From the NCBI GenBank assembly GCA_050953285.1, contig JBMNMK010000001.1, positions 186,001 through 250,000 of the forward strand: DNA of 64,000 bases, given 5' to 3'. A program made the translations under genes and the position numbers. Positions within the stretch are counted from its first letter, which is position 1. Each line of letters starts with the position of its first letter. Positions 34,811-42,904 of the stretch are shown here, piece after piece. Source of the stretch: Olsenella_K sp050953285. Lineage in GTDB: Bacteria > Actinomycetota > Coriobacteriia > Coriobacteriales > Atopobiaceae. Below the pieces are notes generated by a model, which worked only from the letters and a program-made list of their open reading frames with translations, searched no databases and had not been told where the DNA came from.

Positions 34811-35922
34811 GAGCGATCACCTCTTGGAGAACTGCGGCGCTGGATATACCAGCCCGGCGTGTCGTCTTTCTGCTGCGTCTCGCGCATCTTTCGCACCTTG
34901 GTCGCGGTCTCGGGGTCAAGTGCCTCGCACTGATGGAATATCCACAGGCCTAAGGCGCCAAAGAACTCATCGCCCGAGCCTTCGTTCAGCAGCACGCCCG
35001 CCTCGGACGTGGCCAGGATCATCTCGTCCTCGCTCTTAGGTTGCGTAATTATGCGAGAAAAGACTCCGTATGGGATCTCATTTTGGTAAAGAAGCGTGTT
35101 CACGGCGTTGGGGTATGAAGCGATAAGCCGTTTGAGCAGGTCTTTTGCGTAGTCCATTTGGCCGTCTTTGTAGGCGCACGCCAAAAACGCCAGCTGCATC
35201 CATGCGTCGCGGCCATTTTGCCAGAGGCTATACACGACGCGCTCCTCCATGGCTTCAAGTCCCTGGAGGTCCTCCTGGACTGCATAGGCAAGCGCCTCGG
35301 TGTAGCGAATCCCCGCCTGGTCTTGTTTGTCGAGCTCATAGGCTTCTTGGCAGAGGGCAAACACGTCTTGAGCTCTGCCGCATACCAGCGCTATCTGGGC
35401 TTCAAATGCAAGCCACCTGAGATAAGGGCTTATCGCCAGGCGCTCTGCCAACTTTTGGGTATCGCTGCTGCGCCAGAGGTGGCGACGCTCCGCCTCGCAC
35501 TGCTCTATGCAATAGGCGCGCACCTCTTTGCCGCGCTCCTTGAGATACATATGGAAGTCGTGCGCGGATTCACAGTCTGAGGCGGCCAGCATCCGCTCTG
35601 CGTCAAAGCAATTTTTGTCCAGCGTGATGGCTTCTTGGAGGCGCGAGAAGTTCTTCTTGATGAGCCTTTGAGCCTTATTGGGATTTTCCTCAAACGGCAG
35701 GACGTAGTCTATGTCCACCGCGGCATCATTTACCAGCGAAAATGCTCGCTCTGAATCGGTGATGTTGAAGTCGTTGGCATAGCGCTGTATCACGCGGGCC
35801 AGGGAAGGCAGGCTCGTGATGTCCACAGTGATATTTTGGTTCTCCAGCTCTTGTGCGTATCGCAGACCGATGCGCTGGAGCTTTTCTCGATGAGGATCAA
35901 AGGACACGAAGTTTCCTTTCAT
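34807..35922 (-). CDS. TPR-like helical repeat protein, paralogue of the downstream gene
   Basis: A 371-residue soluble, helix-rich protein with repeat-like units (LRWLAFEAQIALVCGRAQDVFALCQEAYELD; DAWMQLAFLACAYKDGQMDYAKDLLKRLIASYPN) similar to its 3' neighbour. No enzyme motif is visible. Its 3' end overlaps the neighbour through ATGA, a sign of translational coupling and possibly of a complex. It follows murE by only 18 bp on the same strand, so a link to cell-wall synthesis is possible but not shown. Confidence 0.75.
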   Translation of the reverse strand: MKGNFVSFDPHREKLQRIGLRYAQELENQNITVDITSLPSLARVIQRYANDFNITDSERAFSLVNDAAVDIDYVLPFEENPNKAQRLIKKNFSRLQEAITLDKNCFDAERMLAASDCESAHDFHMYLKERGKEVRAYCIEQCEAERRHLWRSSDTQKLAERLAISPYLRWLAFEAQIALVCGRAQDVFALCQEAYELDKQDQAGIRYTEALAYAVQEDLQGLEAMEERVVYSLWQNGRDAWMQLAFLACAYKDGQMDYAKDLLKRLIASYPNAVNTLLYQNEIPYGVFSRIITQPKSEDEMILATSEAGVLLNEGSGDEFFGALGLWIFHQCEALDPETATKVRKMRETQQKDDTPGWYIQRRSSPRGDRS

Positions 35923-35940
35923 GCGGTGTGGACGTCAGGC

Positions 35941-37527
35941 CTAAATGCCCTGCTGCGGCAGCTCCGGCAGCTGCGCCAGTGCATGCTTTAGCATGTCCAT
36001 ATCAAGTGGAGCAGCAACGAGCTTACCATTCTCATGCTGGAATCCCTCTGTCCCGCGGGCAAGCACGCACACAACGCAGGGCTCTGTGCTCTTGGCGGCA
36101 CGAGCCACCGCAGCAGTTATAGCCTCTTGCCGGTCAGGGATGATTTGGTGAGGTGTGCCAGGGGGCGTTGCTGTGCTCATCTCCTGACAGATGTCTTCTG
36201 GTCGCTCATGGCCGGGGTCATCTTTGGTAAAGATCAGGTAGTCAGACCACGCAGCCGCTTCTTGGGGAAGCTCATAGCGGCGCTCGGTTGCCTTGTCTCC
36301 CGTGGCGCCAAAGACCGAGATGATCTTGTAGCCGGGAAATTCCTGCTTGACGCTGGGGCCAAACTTGGAGAATGCAAGCGCATTGTGGGCAAAGTCCACA
36401 ATGCCCACAATCTTCTTGTCTGCGCTCATCACCAGTTCCATACGGCCTGGTACTTGTATGGCAGAAAGACCCTGCTTAATGGAGGCAGGCTCAACCGAAC
36501 ACGCCTCTGCCATCGTGATGGCTGCCAGCGCATTTTCCACATTGAAGGCACCTGCCATAGGCAGCGTGATGCGCTCCTCCCAGCGCGGTGTGTGTACCAA
36601 AAACGTGCTCTCGCCAAAGCCAGAGACGATCTCGTCACACCACACATCTGCGGTATGGCCGCATATCTCTTTTCCGTTTGCGCTAAAGGTGAGCGTACGA
36701 TCACACACGCTGGCCGCGTCCAAGATGCGCTCCAGATGATCTGATCCCAAATTGATCACAGCGGTGCGGGCCTGCTTAAAGATGCGCAGCTTGGAGGTGA
36801 AGTAATCTTCCCAGGTAGGATGCTCAAGCGGGGAAATGTGGTCGCTTCCTATGTTGAGAAATGCAGCCACGTCCAAGTGGAGACCCACAATGCGGTCATA
36901 TTTGAGGGCCTGGCTTGATACCTCCATGACCAGATGCGTCAGGCCTGATGTGCGCGCGTTGGAGATGTGGCGCCACAGGTCACATGCCTCGGGTGTGGTA
37001 TTGATGCTCTCTGCGCGCTCAATGCCGTCAAAGGTCTCTATGGAGCCGATAAGCGCGCAGCATGCAGCCGCGCTATCGTGTGTGCTCGTAGTGTCGTGCG
37101 CAGCAGCGTCGGCCTCCAAGATGGCGCGCAGCATGTAGCTGGTGGTGCTTTTCCCCTTAGTGCCAGTGATGCCTATGCAGGTGAGGTCTTTATCGGGGTG
37201 CCCCCAGCACTCAAGTGCACACAGCGCCATAGCACGGCGAATATCGGTAGCAATGAGCGCAGGCACCTGGCCAGCAACACGTGCCAGCTCATCGGCGTGC
37301 TCCTCATTTGCAAGGTAGGCCACGGCTCCCTGGTCTATGGCAGAGACTAGGTAGTCTGGCTTAAACGCTGCCCCCTTGCACACAAAGATGTGGCCGGGGC
37401 GGACATGGCGCGAGTCAGAATCGGCGCCCGTGAGCACAGGATCTTCTCGCCTGGCGGAAAAGGGGCGGGCAAGAAGGCCGTGTGCGTCGAGCATTGATGC
37501 GAGCGCTGTAAGAGTTGTAGTATCCAT
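35941..37527 (-). CDS. murE: UDP-N-acetylmuramyl-tripeptide synthetase (MurE)
   Basis: Cytoplasmic Mur ligase adding the third amino acid of the peptidoglycan stem; 528 residues. ATP loop ITGTKGKSTTSYML; substrate and carbamoyl-lysine regions TTPEACDLWRHI and EVSSQALKYDRIVGLHLDVAAFLNIGSDHISPLEH; C-domain VDFAHNALAFSKF and VFGATGDKATERRYEL. The amino-acid selectivity motif, DNPR in meso-diaminopimelate enzymes, reads KDDPGHERPED here, so the third residue is probably not DAP but Lys, Orn or similar. I start at ATG 37527; a TTG at 37548 is possible and neither has a strong ribosome site. Confidence 0.93.
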   Translation of the reverse strand: MDTTTLTALASMLDAHGLLARPFSARREDPVLTGADSDSRHVRPGHIFVCKGAAFKPDYLVSAIDQGAVAYLANEEHADELARVAGQVPALIATDIRRAMALCALECWGHPDKDLTCIGITGTKGKSTTSYMLRAILEADAAAHDTTSTHDSAAACCALIGSIETFDGIERAESINTTPEACDLWRHISNARTSGLTHLVMEVSSQALKYDRIVGLHLDVAAFLNIGSDHISPLEHPTWEDYFTSKLRIFKQARTAVINLGSDHLERILDAASVCDRTLTFSANGKEICGHTADVWCDEIVSGFGESTFLVHTPRWEERITLPMAGAFNVENALAAITMAEACSVEPASIKQGLSAIQVPGRMELVMSADKKIVGIVDFAHNALAFSKFGPSVKQEFPGYKIISVFGATGDKATERRYELPQEAAAWSDYLIFTKDDPGHERPEDICQEMSTATPPGTPHQIIPDRQEAITAAVARAAKSTEPCVVCVLARGTEGFQHENGKLVAAPLDMDMLKHALAQLPELPQQGI

Positions 37528-37555
37528 GCACTTGAGTATAACCCTCAAAAGGTGT

Positions 37556-37584
37556 TTGGTATCCTCGCTTAGGTGTGTTACACT
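37556..37584 (+). promoter_or_regulatory. Probable promoter of tRNA-Val
   Basis: TTGGTA (37556-37561) and TACACT (37579-37584), each 4 of 6 to consensus with a 17-bp spacer, end 12 bp before the tRNA. Confidence 0.45.
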
Positions 37585-37596
37585 ACTTCACCGATC

Positions 37597-37672
37597 GGGC
37601 GATTGGCGCAGTGGCTAGCGCAGGTGCCTTACAAGCACAAGGTCGGGGGTTCAAGTCCCTCATCGCCCACCA
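37597..37672 (+). tRNA. tRNA-Val (anticodon TAC)
   Basis: Acceptor GGGCGAT pairs with ATCGCCC, the anticodon loop CTTACAA gives TAC, the T-loop is GTTCAAG, and CCA is encoded. Confidence 0.97.
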
Positions 37673-37682
37673 TGGTATGCGC

Positions 37683-37714
37683 AGGTTGGTGCCGCTTTGG
37701 CGCCAACCTTTTTT
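37683..37714 (+). terminator. Intrinsic terminator after tRNA-Val
   Basis: AGGTTGGTGCC (37683-37693) pairs with GGCGCCAACCT (37699-37709, one G-U), followed by T6. Confidence 0.9.
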
Positions 37715-37836
37715 CATATGACGCCGCGCGGTCGTGCGGCAAGGTCTTGCGACGTGGCTCTGGCCTAAGATACGCTACGGGTGGCTGAGGTCCAAGCACG
37801 CGGTGCGCGGCAGTATTTTGGCAGGTAGGAGGCCAT

Positions 37837-38580
37837 ATGGCAGCAGAGAATCCAGATCAGCGACAGCGGAGCTTTGGCCGCGCGGCGCATGAGATGCGGC
37901 CCGTGACGCTGGAGCGCGCGGTGATGAAAAATGCGGACGGGTCGTGCTTCATCAAGGTGGGCGACACGCACGTGCTATGTTCGGCCACCTTTGAGGAGGG
38001 CGTGCCGCGCTGGAGAAAGGGCTCGCGCGCGGGCTGGATCACGGCAGAATATGCCATGCTGCCAGCAAGTACGTCCAGGCGATCGCCCCGTGAGTACAAG
38101 GGTCGCAAAGGCCGGTCCATGGAGATTGAGCGCCTCATTGGGCGCAGTTTGCGTGCGGTGGCGGACCTGTATCTTCTGGGCGAGAATACCATCACGCTGG
38201 ACTGCGATGTCATACAGGCAGATGGTGGCACGCGTACGGCTTCTATCACCGGCGCTTGGGTGGCACTGCATGATGCACTGCAAAGCGCCCTTGAACGCGG
38301 GCTCATCTCGCACATGCCGCTGACGGCGCAGGTGGCGGCAATCTCCATGGGTGAGGTGGCCGGCCAGCTCCTGCTGGATTTGGACTATCCCGAGGATTCC
38401 CATGCGGATGTGGACCTCAACCTGGTGACGCTTGATACGGGCGGCATTGTTGAGATCCAAGGCACCGGCGAGCGCGCCACGTTTTCGCCAGACGAGCTCT
38501 CTCAGCTGCTTGCCATGGGTTTGCCAGCCATCAAGAAGTTAACGGATTTGCAGAACCAGGTAACGGATTTCAGGTCGTAG
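37837..38580 (+). CDS. rph: Ribonuclease PH
   Basis: Phosphorolytic 3'-5' exoribonuclease that trims tRNA 3' ends and removes structured RNA tails; 247 residues, forms a hexamer. Marks: MRPVTLERAVMKNADGSCFIKVGDTHVLCSATFE, then RKGSRAGWITAEYAMLPASTSRRSPRE, GRSMEIERLIGRSLRAVADL, IQADGGTRTASITGAWVAL, and GTGERATFSPDELSQLLAMG. TAGGAGG precedes the ATG. It pairs with rdgB 40 bp downstream, a common neighbourhood in Gram-positives. Confidence 0.97.
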   Translation: MAAENPDQRQRSFGRAAHEMRPVTLERAVMKNADGSCFIKVGDTHVLCSATFEEGVPRWRKGSRAGWITAEYAMLPASTSRRSPREYKGRKGRSMEIERLIGRSLRAVADLYLLGENTITLDCDVIQADGGTRTASITGAWVALHDALQSALERGLISHMPLTAQVAAISMGEVAGQLLLDLDYPEDSHADVDLNLVTLDTGGIVEIQGTGERATFSPDELSQLLAMGLPAIKKLTDLQNQVTDFRS

Positions 38581-38620
38581 TACGCACAAGACGCGCACAT
38601 TCCAGGCAAGGAGGAGCAGC

Positions 38621-39265
38621 ATGGCGGAGGTTGATATCGCGTCGCTCGACGCGGAAAAAACGGTCGTGGTGGCAACGGGTAATGCGCATAAGGTGCAAGA
38701 GATCGAGGCCATCTTGGGCCCGCTCATGCCAGGCTTTACCTTCTACGCATTAGGTGAGCTGGGAGATTTTCTTGATCCCGTAGAAGACGGGGACACTTTT
38801 CTTGCAAATGCGCTGATAAAAGCCCACGCGGCGTTGGATGAGACCGGGCTTCTCTATGCGGTGGCAGACGACTCTGGCCTGGTGGTGGATGCGCTGGGAG
38901 GAGCTCCCGGCATATATTCCGCGCGCTGGGCGGGTGAGCACGGCAATGATGCGGCCAACAACCAGAAGCTCTTGCAAGAGATGCGCGACGTGCCCCAAAA
39001 TGAGCGTCAGGCGCATTTTCACTCGTCGGTGGTGCTGGTCTGCCGCAGCGGAAAAGAGCTCCATGGCTCCGGCGATTGTCCAGGTCAGATAGGGTATGAG
39101 CTGCGCGGGGATCACGGCTTTGGCTACGACCCGCTCTTCTGCCTCGATGACATCCCCAACAAGACCATGGCAGAGCTTACGCCGGGCGAGAAGAACAAGA
39201 TCTCGCACAGGTATCGCGCGCTGCAGGATTTGGCCGGCCAGCTAGGGCAACTCGGCATTGCATAG
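38621..39265 (+). CDS. rdgB: XTP/dITP diphosphatase (RdgB/HAM1)
   Basis: Hydrolyses non-canonical purine triphosphates (dITP, XTP) to monophosphates so they are not built into DNA or RNA; 214 residues. TGNAHKVQEIEAIL opens the fold, VADDSGLVVDALGGAPGIYSARWAG carries the metal-binding acidic residues, HGFGYDPLFCL is the substrate loop and SHRYRAL the C-terminal signature. AAGGAGGAG precedes the ATG. Co-transcribed with rph. Confidence 0.95.
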   Translation: MAEVDIASLDAEKTVVVATGNAHKVQEIEAILGPLMPGFTFYALGELGDFLDPVEDGDTFLANALIKAHAALDETGLLYAVADDSGLVVDALGGAPGIYSARWAGEHGNDAANNQKLLQEMRDVPQNERQAHFHSSVVLVCRSGKELHGSGDCPGQIGYELRGDHGFGYDPLFCLDDIPNKTMAELTPGEKNKISHRYRALQDLAGQLGQLGIA

Positions 39266-39290
39266 GTGTTGCGACCGCACGGGTTTCTCG

Positions 39291-39394
39291 CCCAGCTTCG
39301 TGCCAGCTTCGTGATAGCTTCGCGCCAGCTACGTAATAGCTTCGCGCCAGCTACGTAATAGCTTCGTGCCAGCTGCGTGCCAGCTACGTGCCAG
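39291..39394. repeat. Tandem array of about nine 11-bp units (YGCCAGCTWCG / TRATAGCTTCG)
   Basis: From 39301 each 11-mer follows without a gap: TGCCAGCTTCG, TGATAGCTTCG, CGCCAGCTACG, TAATAGCTTCG, CGCCAGCTACG, TAATAGCTTCG, TGCCAGCTGCG, TGCCAGCTACG. A 10-bp unit precedes and a 6-bp partial follows. Part of the array has a 22-bp higher-order period. It sits in the 283-bp gap between rdgB and nagB, where I see no gene. Confidence 0.85.
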
Positions 39395-39548
39395 TGATGT
39401 CACTCGGCGGCACTTTTGCGCATCTTGCCTTTCCTTAACATTTGTCATAACAAATTGCGGTACTCTTAGCGCATGAAGGTTCTGTGCCCTGGGCCTAAGT
39501 GGCCCGCTGCGCAGATTGAAGGGCAGTTTTTCGGCGGTAGGAGGCCTC

Positions 39549-40283
39549 ATGAGAGTTGTTCGTACGACTGATTACGACGATATGAGTCGCAAGGCAGCAA
39601 ACGTTATCTCTGCGCAAATAATCTTGAAACCCACGACGGTGCTGGGCCTTGCAACGGGTAGTACTCCCATTGGCACCTACCGCCAGCTTGCGGAGTGGAA
39701 CCACAAGGGTGACTGTGATTTTTCCCAGGTCAGCACCTATAACCTGGACGAGTATCGCGGCCTTCAGCACACCGATCCGCAGAGCTACCACTACTTTATG
39801 CGCACTAACTTCTTTGACCACATCAACATTGATTTGGCCAACACGCATGTGCCAGACGGCTCCAATCCAGACGCCGAGGCGGCGTGCAAGGAGTACGACA
39901 AGATCGTGGCGGATGCTGGCTATCCTGACCTGCAGCTTTTGGGTATTGGCCGCAACGGCCACATCGGTTTCAACGAGCCGGACGACGTGTTCTCCAAAGG
40001 CACGCACTGTGTAGACCTCACGGAAAGCACCATCAAGGCCAACAGCCGTCTGTTTGACAACGAGAATGATGTTCCGCGCCAGGCCTACACCATGGGCGTG
40101 CAGACCATCATGTACTCTCGCATGATTCTGCTGATAGCTTCTGGCAAGGATAAGGCGCAAGCCGTCTTTGACACCATCTACGGCCCGGTTTCTCCGAACT
40201 GCCCCGCATCAATTCTGCAGCTGCACAACAACTGCATCCTGATTGCGGACGAAGAAGCGTTGTCGCTCTGCCCCAAGAACTAG
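39549..40283 (+). CDS. nagB: Glucosamine-6-phosphate deaminase
   Basis: Converts glucosamine-6-phosphate to fructose-6-phosphate and ammonia, feeding amino sugars into glycolysis; 244 residues. GLATGSTPIGTYRQL is the phosphate loop, TYNLDEYRG carries the catalytic Asp, LLGIGRNGHIGFNEP the conserved His/Asn block, and MGVQTIM the C-terminal part. TAGGAGG lies before ATG 39549; an in-frame ATG at 39516 does not have such a site. Monocistronic, with its own terminator. Confidence 0.96.
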   Translation: MRVVRTTDYDDMSRKAANVISAQIILKPTTVLGLATGSTPIGTYRQLAEWNHKGDCDFSQVSTYNLDEYRGLQHTDPQSYHYFMRTNFFDHINIDLANTHVPDGSNPDAEAACKEYDKIVADAGYPDLQLLGIGRNGHIGFNEPDDVFSKGTHCVDLTESTIKANSRLFDNENDVPRQAYTMGVQTIMYSRMILLIASGKDKAQAVFDTIYGPVSPNCPASILQLHNNCILIADEEALSLCPKN

Positions 40284-40364
40284 CTTGCCATGCGCATGCC
40301 GCCATCTGGCCACGTGCTTGCCGCAAGCTGCTGCGTCAGCGGGCGAGAAATACCTGCTACCTGT

Positions 40365-40398
40365 AAGGGAGTCCCAGCATACGCTGAGACTCCCTTTC
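40365..40398 (+). terminator. Intrinsic terminator of nagB
   Basis: AAGGGAGTC (40365-40373) pairs with GACTCCCTT (40388-40396) with an inner CAGC/GCTG extension. It is flanked by an inverted pair of the recurring GGCGAGAA / TTCTTCTCGCC motif (40341 and 40421). Confidence 0.8.
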
Positions 40399-40492
40399 TG
40401 GTGGCGCTGCAAGCCGGCGGTTCTTCTCGCCCAGTGCGGTGGTACCCACAGATGGCATGCATGCAATGCCGGCATGTCGCCGGCACATGCGC

Positions 40493-41584
40493 CTAGCTTA
40501 GAGGTATTACGCGCGGCTCGTGGCTGTAGGCGTTCAGGATCTCATGACCGCCTTCTTGCACGATGGCCAGATCTTCAATTCTCACGCCAATTTCTCCCGG
40601 GATATAGATGCCTGGCTCAATGGAGAAGCACTGACCGGGACGGACGGGCTCGTGGTGCGTGGAGCTTACGTCTCCGGGCTCATGATCTACAAGGCCAATC
40701 TGGTGGCCTAGGCGGTGCGTGAAATACATGCCATAACCTGCGTCTTCAATTACCTTGCGGGCGCACAGATCAAGCTCTGCAAATTCGACGCCCGGGGCTA
40801 TGAGCGCCTCGGCGGCTTCGTTGGCTCGACGTACCGTGTCATATACTTCGAGCTGGCGCGCCGTCGGCTTTTGCGTGAAGAACGTGCGGGTCATATCAGA
40901 GCAATAGCGCTGGTAGGTGCAGCCTACATCAAAGAGCACCATATCTCCTGCAGCCAGCGGCGTCTCATCGGGCTCATGGTGCGGATCTGCCGCGTGAGCA
41001 CCAAAGGAGACGATGGGGGTGAAGCTGAACCCCTCTGCACCAAGTGCGCGGTAAGCTTTGAGCAAGCCTTCGGCAATGGTCTGCTCGGTCACGCCCACAT
41101 GGAGCTGGTCAACCAGCCAGTCCATGGCCTTGTCGTTAATGCGTGACGCCTCACGCATGAGCTCTTGCTCTGCGGCATCCTTGATAGAACGCGCCTGATC
41201 AACGGCATTTGATGCCACGAGTACTGACCCCACCTGTGCGTTGGTAACAAGCGGCAAGAGCCAACGCGCTTCCAAGCTCTTGTCTACACCGAGAGGAGCA
41301 CCGGGCGTGAGGTGGGAGAGCACCAGCGGGAGCGGATCGTCGGTATCATCAAAGGTAACAAGCGTATCGGCAGCGCCCGTTGCATCGGGGAAGAGCTTGT
41401 TTACAAAAAGCGTCGTTTTGACGGTCCCGGTCTCTCCACTGACGAGAAGCGCAAAAAAGCGCTCGTACGGCTCGGTGTAATAGCCGGTGAGATACCAGAT
41501 AGAAAGTGGATCAGTAAAGATTGCCTGTTTTACGCCAAGCTTTTGCATGTTCATGAGAACAGCGTCTGTACGCTGGGTTTTCAT
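40493..41584 (-). CDS. M24-family Xaa-Pro dipeptidase/aminopeptidase
   Basis: Dinuclear-metal pita-bread peptidase that removes residues next to proline; 363 residues. The N-terminal creatinase-like domain (KLGVKQAIFTDPLSIWYLTGYYTEPYERF) precedes the catalytic domain with metal ligands in LFDVGCTYQRYCSDMTRTF (two Asp), HRLGHQIGLVDHEPGD (His), IEPGIYIPGEIGVRIEDLA (two Glu). All five are present. Cytoplasmic, no signal peptide. The ATG at 41584 has AGGGAGG upstream; the frame extends 13 codons more without support. Confidence 0.92.
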   Translation of the reverse strand: MKTQRTDAVLMNMQKLGVKQAIFTDPLSIWYLTGYYTEPYERFFALLVSGETGTVKTTLFVNKLFPDATGAADTLVTFDDTDDPLPLVLSHLTPGAPLGVDKSLEARWLLPLVTNAQVGSVLVASNAVDQARSIKDAAEQELMREASRINDKAMDWLVDQLHVGVTEQTIAEGLLKAYRALGAEGFSFTPIVSFGAHAADPHHEPDETPLAAGDMVLFDVGCTYQRYCSDMTRTFFTQKPTARQLEVYDTVRRANEAAEALIAPGVEFAELDLCARKVIEDAGYGMYFTHRLGHQIGLVDHEPGDVSSTHHEPVRPGQCFSIEPGIYIPGEIGVRIEDLAIVQEGGHEILNAYSHEPRVIPLS

Positions 41585-41677
41585 GTGTGCTGCCTCCCTA
41601 AGCTCGAATGTGTTGTGGTTCATGGGTTCCCAGGCAAGTGTAGCGCGTGCGGTTGTGGCTGCATATGACAGCCCTCG

Positions 41678-41719
41678 AGCATGGAGATTGCGCGATTGTG
41701 CAAGCTCGCGGCAAGTTTG
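41678..41719. repeat. Left copy of a perfect 42-bp direct repeat flanking the relBE cassette
   Basis: Identical base for base to 42469-42510. It contains an imperfect palindrome, TTGCGCGA (41688-41695) against TCGCGGCAA (41706-41714), as recombination core sites often do. 791 bp separate the two starts. Confidence 0.95.
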
Positions 41720-41794
41720 TTGTCATGTGCAACTTTCAGCGATACACAGAGGTGGCGTACGTGTGTGTAGTGTCTCTGATATGGATGTGGGTAG

Positions 41795-41823
41795 ATAATA
41801 ATGTCGTTTATGGCTATTATTAT
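41795..41823 (+). promoter_or_regulatory. Inverted repeat ATAATAAT / ATTATTAT, probable RelB operator
   Basis: ATAATAAT (41795-41802) and ATTATTAT (41816-41823) form a perfect dyad 28 bp before the antitoxin ATG, where antitoxin-toxin complexes usually bind to repress themselves. Confidence 0.45.
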
Positions 41824-41851
41824 ATCTAAATGGTTGATCAAGGAGGCATCT

Positions 41852-42169
41852 ATGGCTGAGACAAGTACGCTCAATGTAAGAATGGATGCAGAAACAAAAC
41901 GTGATTTCACAGCATTTTGTGATGAGATTGGGATATCCGCATCATCACTGATGAATGTATTTGCACGCACTGTTGTGAGAAATCAAGAAGTACCCTTCCC
42001 TATGACTACACGTTCAATAGCAGAAGTCCCTTCAAGGTATCGTGCGGTGTTTCCCGCGTTAGAATCTGAGGTTACAGATGCAATAGATGCTTCTGTGTCA
42101 GTTTCACCATCAGAGTGCCTTGATGCAAAAACAGGTGCAGCCACCGTGAGAAAGCGCATGGGATGGTAG
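41852..42169 (+). CDS. RelB/DinJ-family antitoxin
   Basis: A 105-residue antitoxin. The N-terminal ribbon-helix-helix (TSTLNVRMDAETKRDFTAFCDEIGISASSLMNVFARTVV) is the RelB/DinJ signature for DNA binding and dimerisation; FPMTTRSIAEVPSRY and an acidic disordered tail would wrap the toxin. AAGGAGG precedes ATG 41852. The toxin start lies 7 bp inside its end. Codon use and base composition are more A/T-rich than the flanking housekeeping genes, consistent with acquisition. Confidence 0.9.
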   Translation: MAETSTLNVRMDAETKRDFTAFCDEIGISASSLMNVFARTVVRNQEVPFPMTTRSIAEVPSRYRAVFPALESEVTDAIDASVSVSPSECLDAKTGAATVRKRMGW

Positions 42170-42465
42170 ACGGTGGGGATGCATATGAAGTGTTCTGGAC
42201 TCCGGAATTCAAAGAAGATGTCTTGCTAGCTGTTGATTACATCCAGAATTATCTAAAAAGTCCCAGTGCTGCGAAGGGTCTCCTTGCGGATGTGGAAGAT
42301 GTACTTGAGACCGTAAGTGTCATGCCACGAGCTGCCGTACGACGCATAACACCTGCTGGTACCGAATTCTATGTAGTTGCATACAAGCACTGGAACATCT
42401 TTTATACCGTGAATGGCCATACCATAAAGGTGGTTGCCTTAAAGCATCAGCTTCAAAGCTCATAG
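42163..42465 (+). CDS. RelE/ParE-family toxin
   Basis: A 100-residue toxin partner of the overlapping antitoxin. It has the RelE/ParE fold pattern: EVFWTPEFKEDVLLAVDYIQNYLKSPSAAKGLLADVEDVLETVSVMP (two helices), then the strands RRITPAGTEFYVVAYKHWNIFYTVNGHTIKVVALKH. From sequence alone ribosome-dependent mRNA cleavage (RelE) and gyrase poisoning (ParE) cannot be separated; the pairing with a RelB-type antitoxin and the late aromatic and basic residues favour RelE. Overlapping frames imply coupled translation. Confidence 0.87.
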   Translation: MVDGGDAYEVFWTPEFKEDVLLAVDYIQNYLKSPSAAKGLLADVEDVLETVSVMPRAAVRRITPAGTEFYVVAYKHWNIFYTVNGHTIKVVALKHQLQSS

Positions 42466-42468
42466 ATC

Positions 42469-42510
42469 AGCATGGAGATTGCGCGATTGTGCAAGCTCGC
42501 GGCAAGTTTG
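42469..42510. repeat. Right copy of the perfect 42-bp direct repeat flanking relBE
   Basis: Identical to 41678-41719; it starts 4 bp after the toxin stop. The 89 bp from here to veg show no gene. Confidence 0.95.
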
Positions 42511-42599
42511 CTGCTAGAGCGCGGTAAACTGGTTTAGTTTGACACTCAATAATCTGAGCCAATTCTGTCGATTTTGACTGCCGAGTATCAGGAAGTGTG

Positions 42600-42896
42600 A
42601 TGAGTATGGAGACTGAAATTCCTCCAGTCAATAGAGTAGACCGAATCCGTGACGAGTTGGGTCGCTATGTCGGTCAACGTATCAAAGTTCGCGCTAACAT
42701 GGGGCGCTCCCGCATTGTTGAGCGCACAGGTGTGCTCACGCAGGCACATCCTTCGCTCTTCATTGTGGAGGTAGAGGAGCGTCGCGGCCGCAAGGCACAC
42801 CAGTCCTTCCAGTATGTGGACGTGCTCACCGGAACCGTGGAGCTTTTTGACGTTAACACGGGCGAGCGCATGTTTGAGTTCAGCGTGATTGAATAG
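42600..42896 (+). CDS. veg: Veg family protein (DUF1021)
   Basis: A 98-residue small beta-barrel-like protein. VDRIRDELGRYVGQRIKVRANMGRSRIVERTGVLTQAHPSLFIVEVEE is the family signature. Bacillus subtilis Veg stimulates biofilm matrix genes; the molecular action is not settled. The start may be ATG 42600 or 42606. It is 8 bp upstream of ispE, the same order as in many Gram-positives. Confidence 0.9.
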   Translation: MSMETEIPPVNRVDRIRDELGRYVGQRIKVRANMGRSRIVERTGVLTQAHPSLFIVEVEERRGRKAHQSFQYVDVLTGTVELFDVNTGERMFEFSVIE

Positions 42897-42904
42897 GCAC
42901 TGTT

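Noticed and set aside
39291..39394. CRISPR array
   Set aside because: Units are 11 bp without spacers; no cas genes. It is a simple tandem repeat.
41678..42510. 42-bp repeats as a transposon target duplication
   Set aside because: Target duplications are normally 2-14 bp and there is no transposase or inverted end inside.
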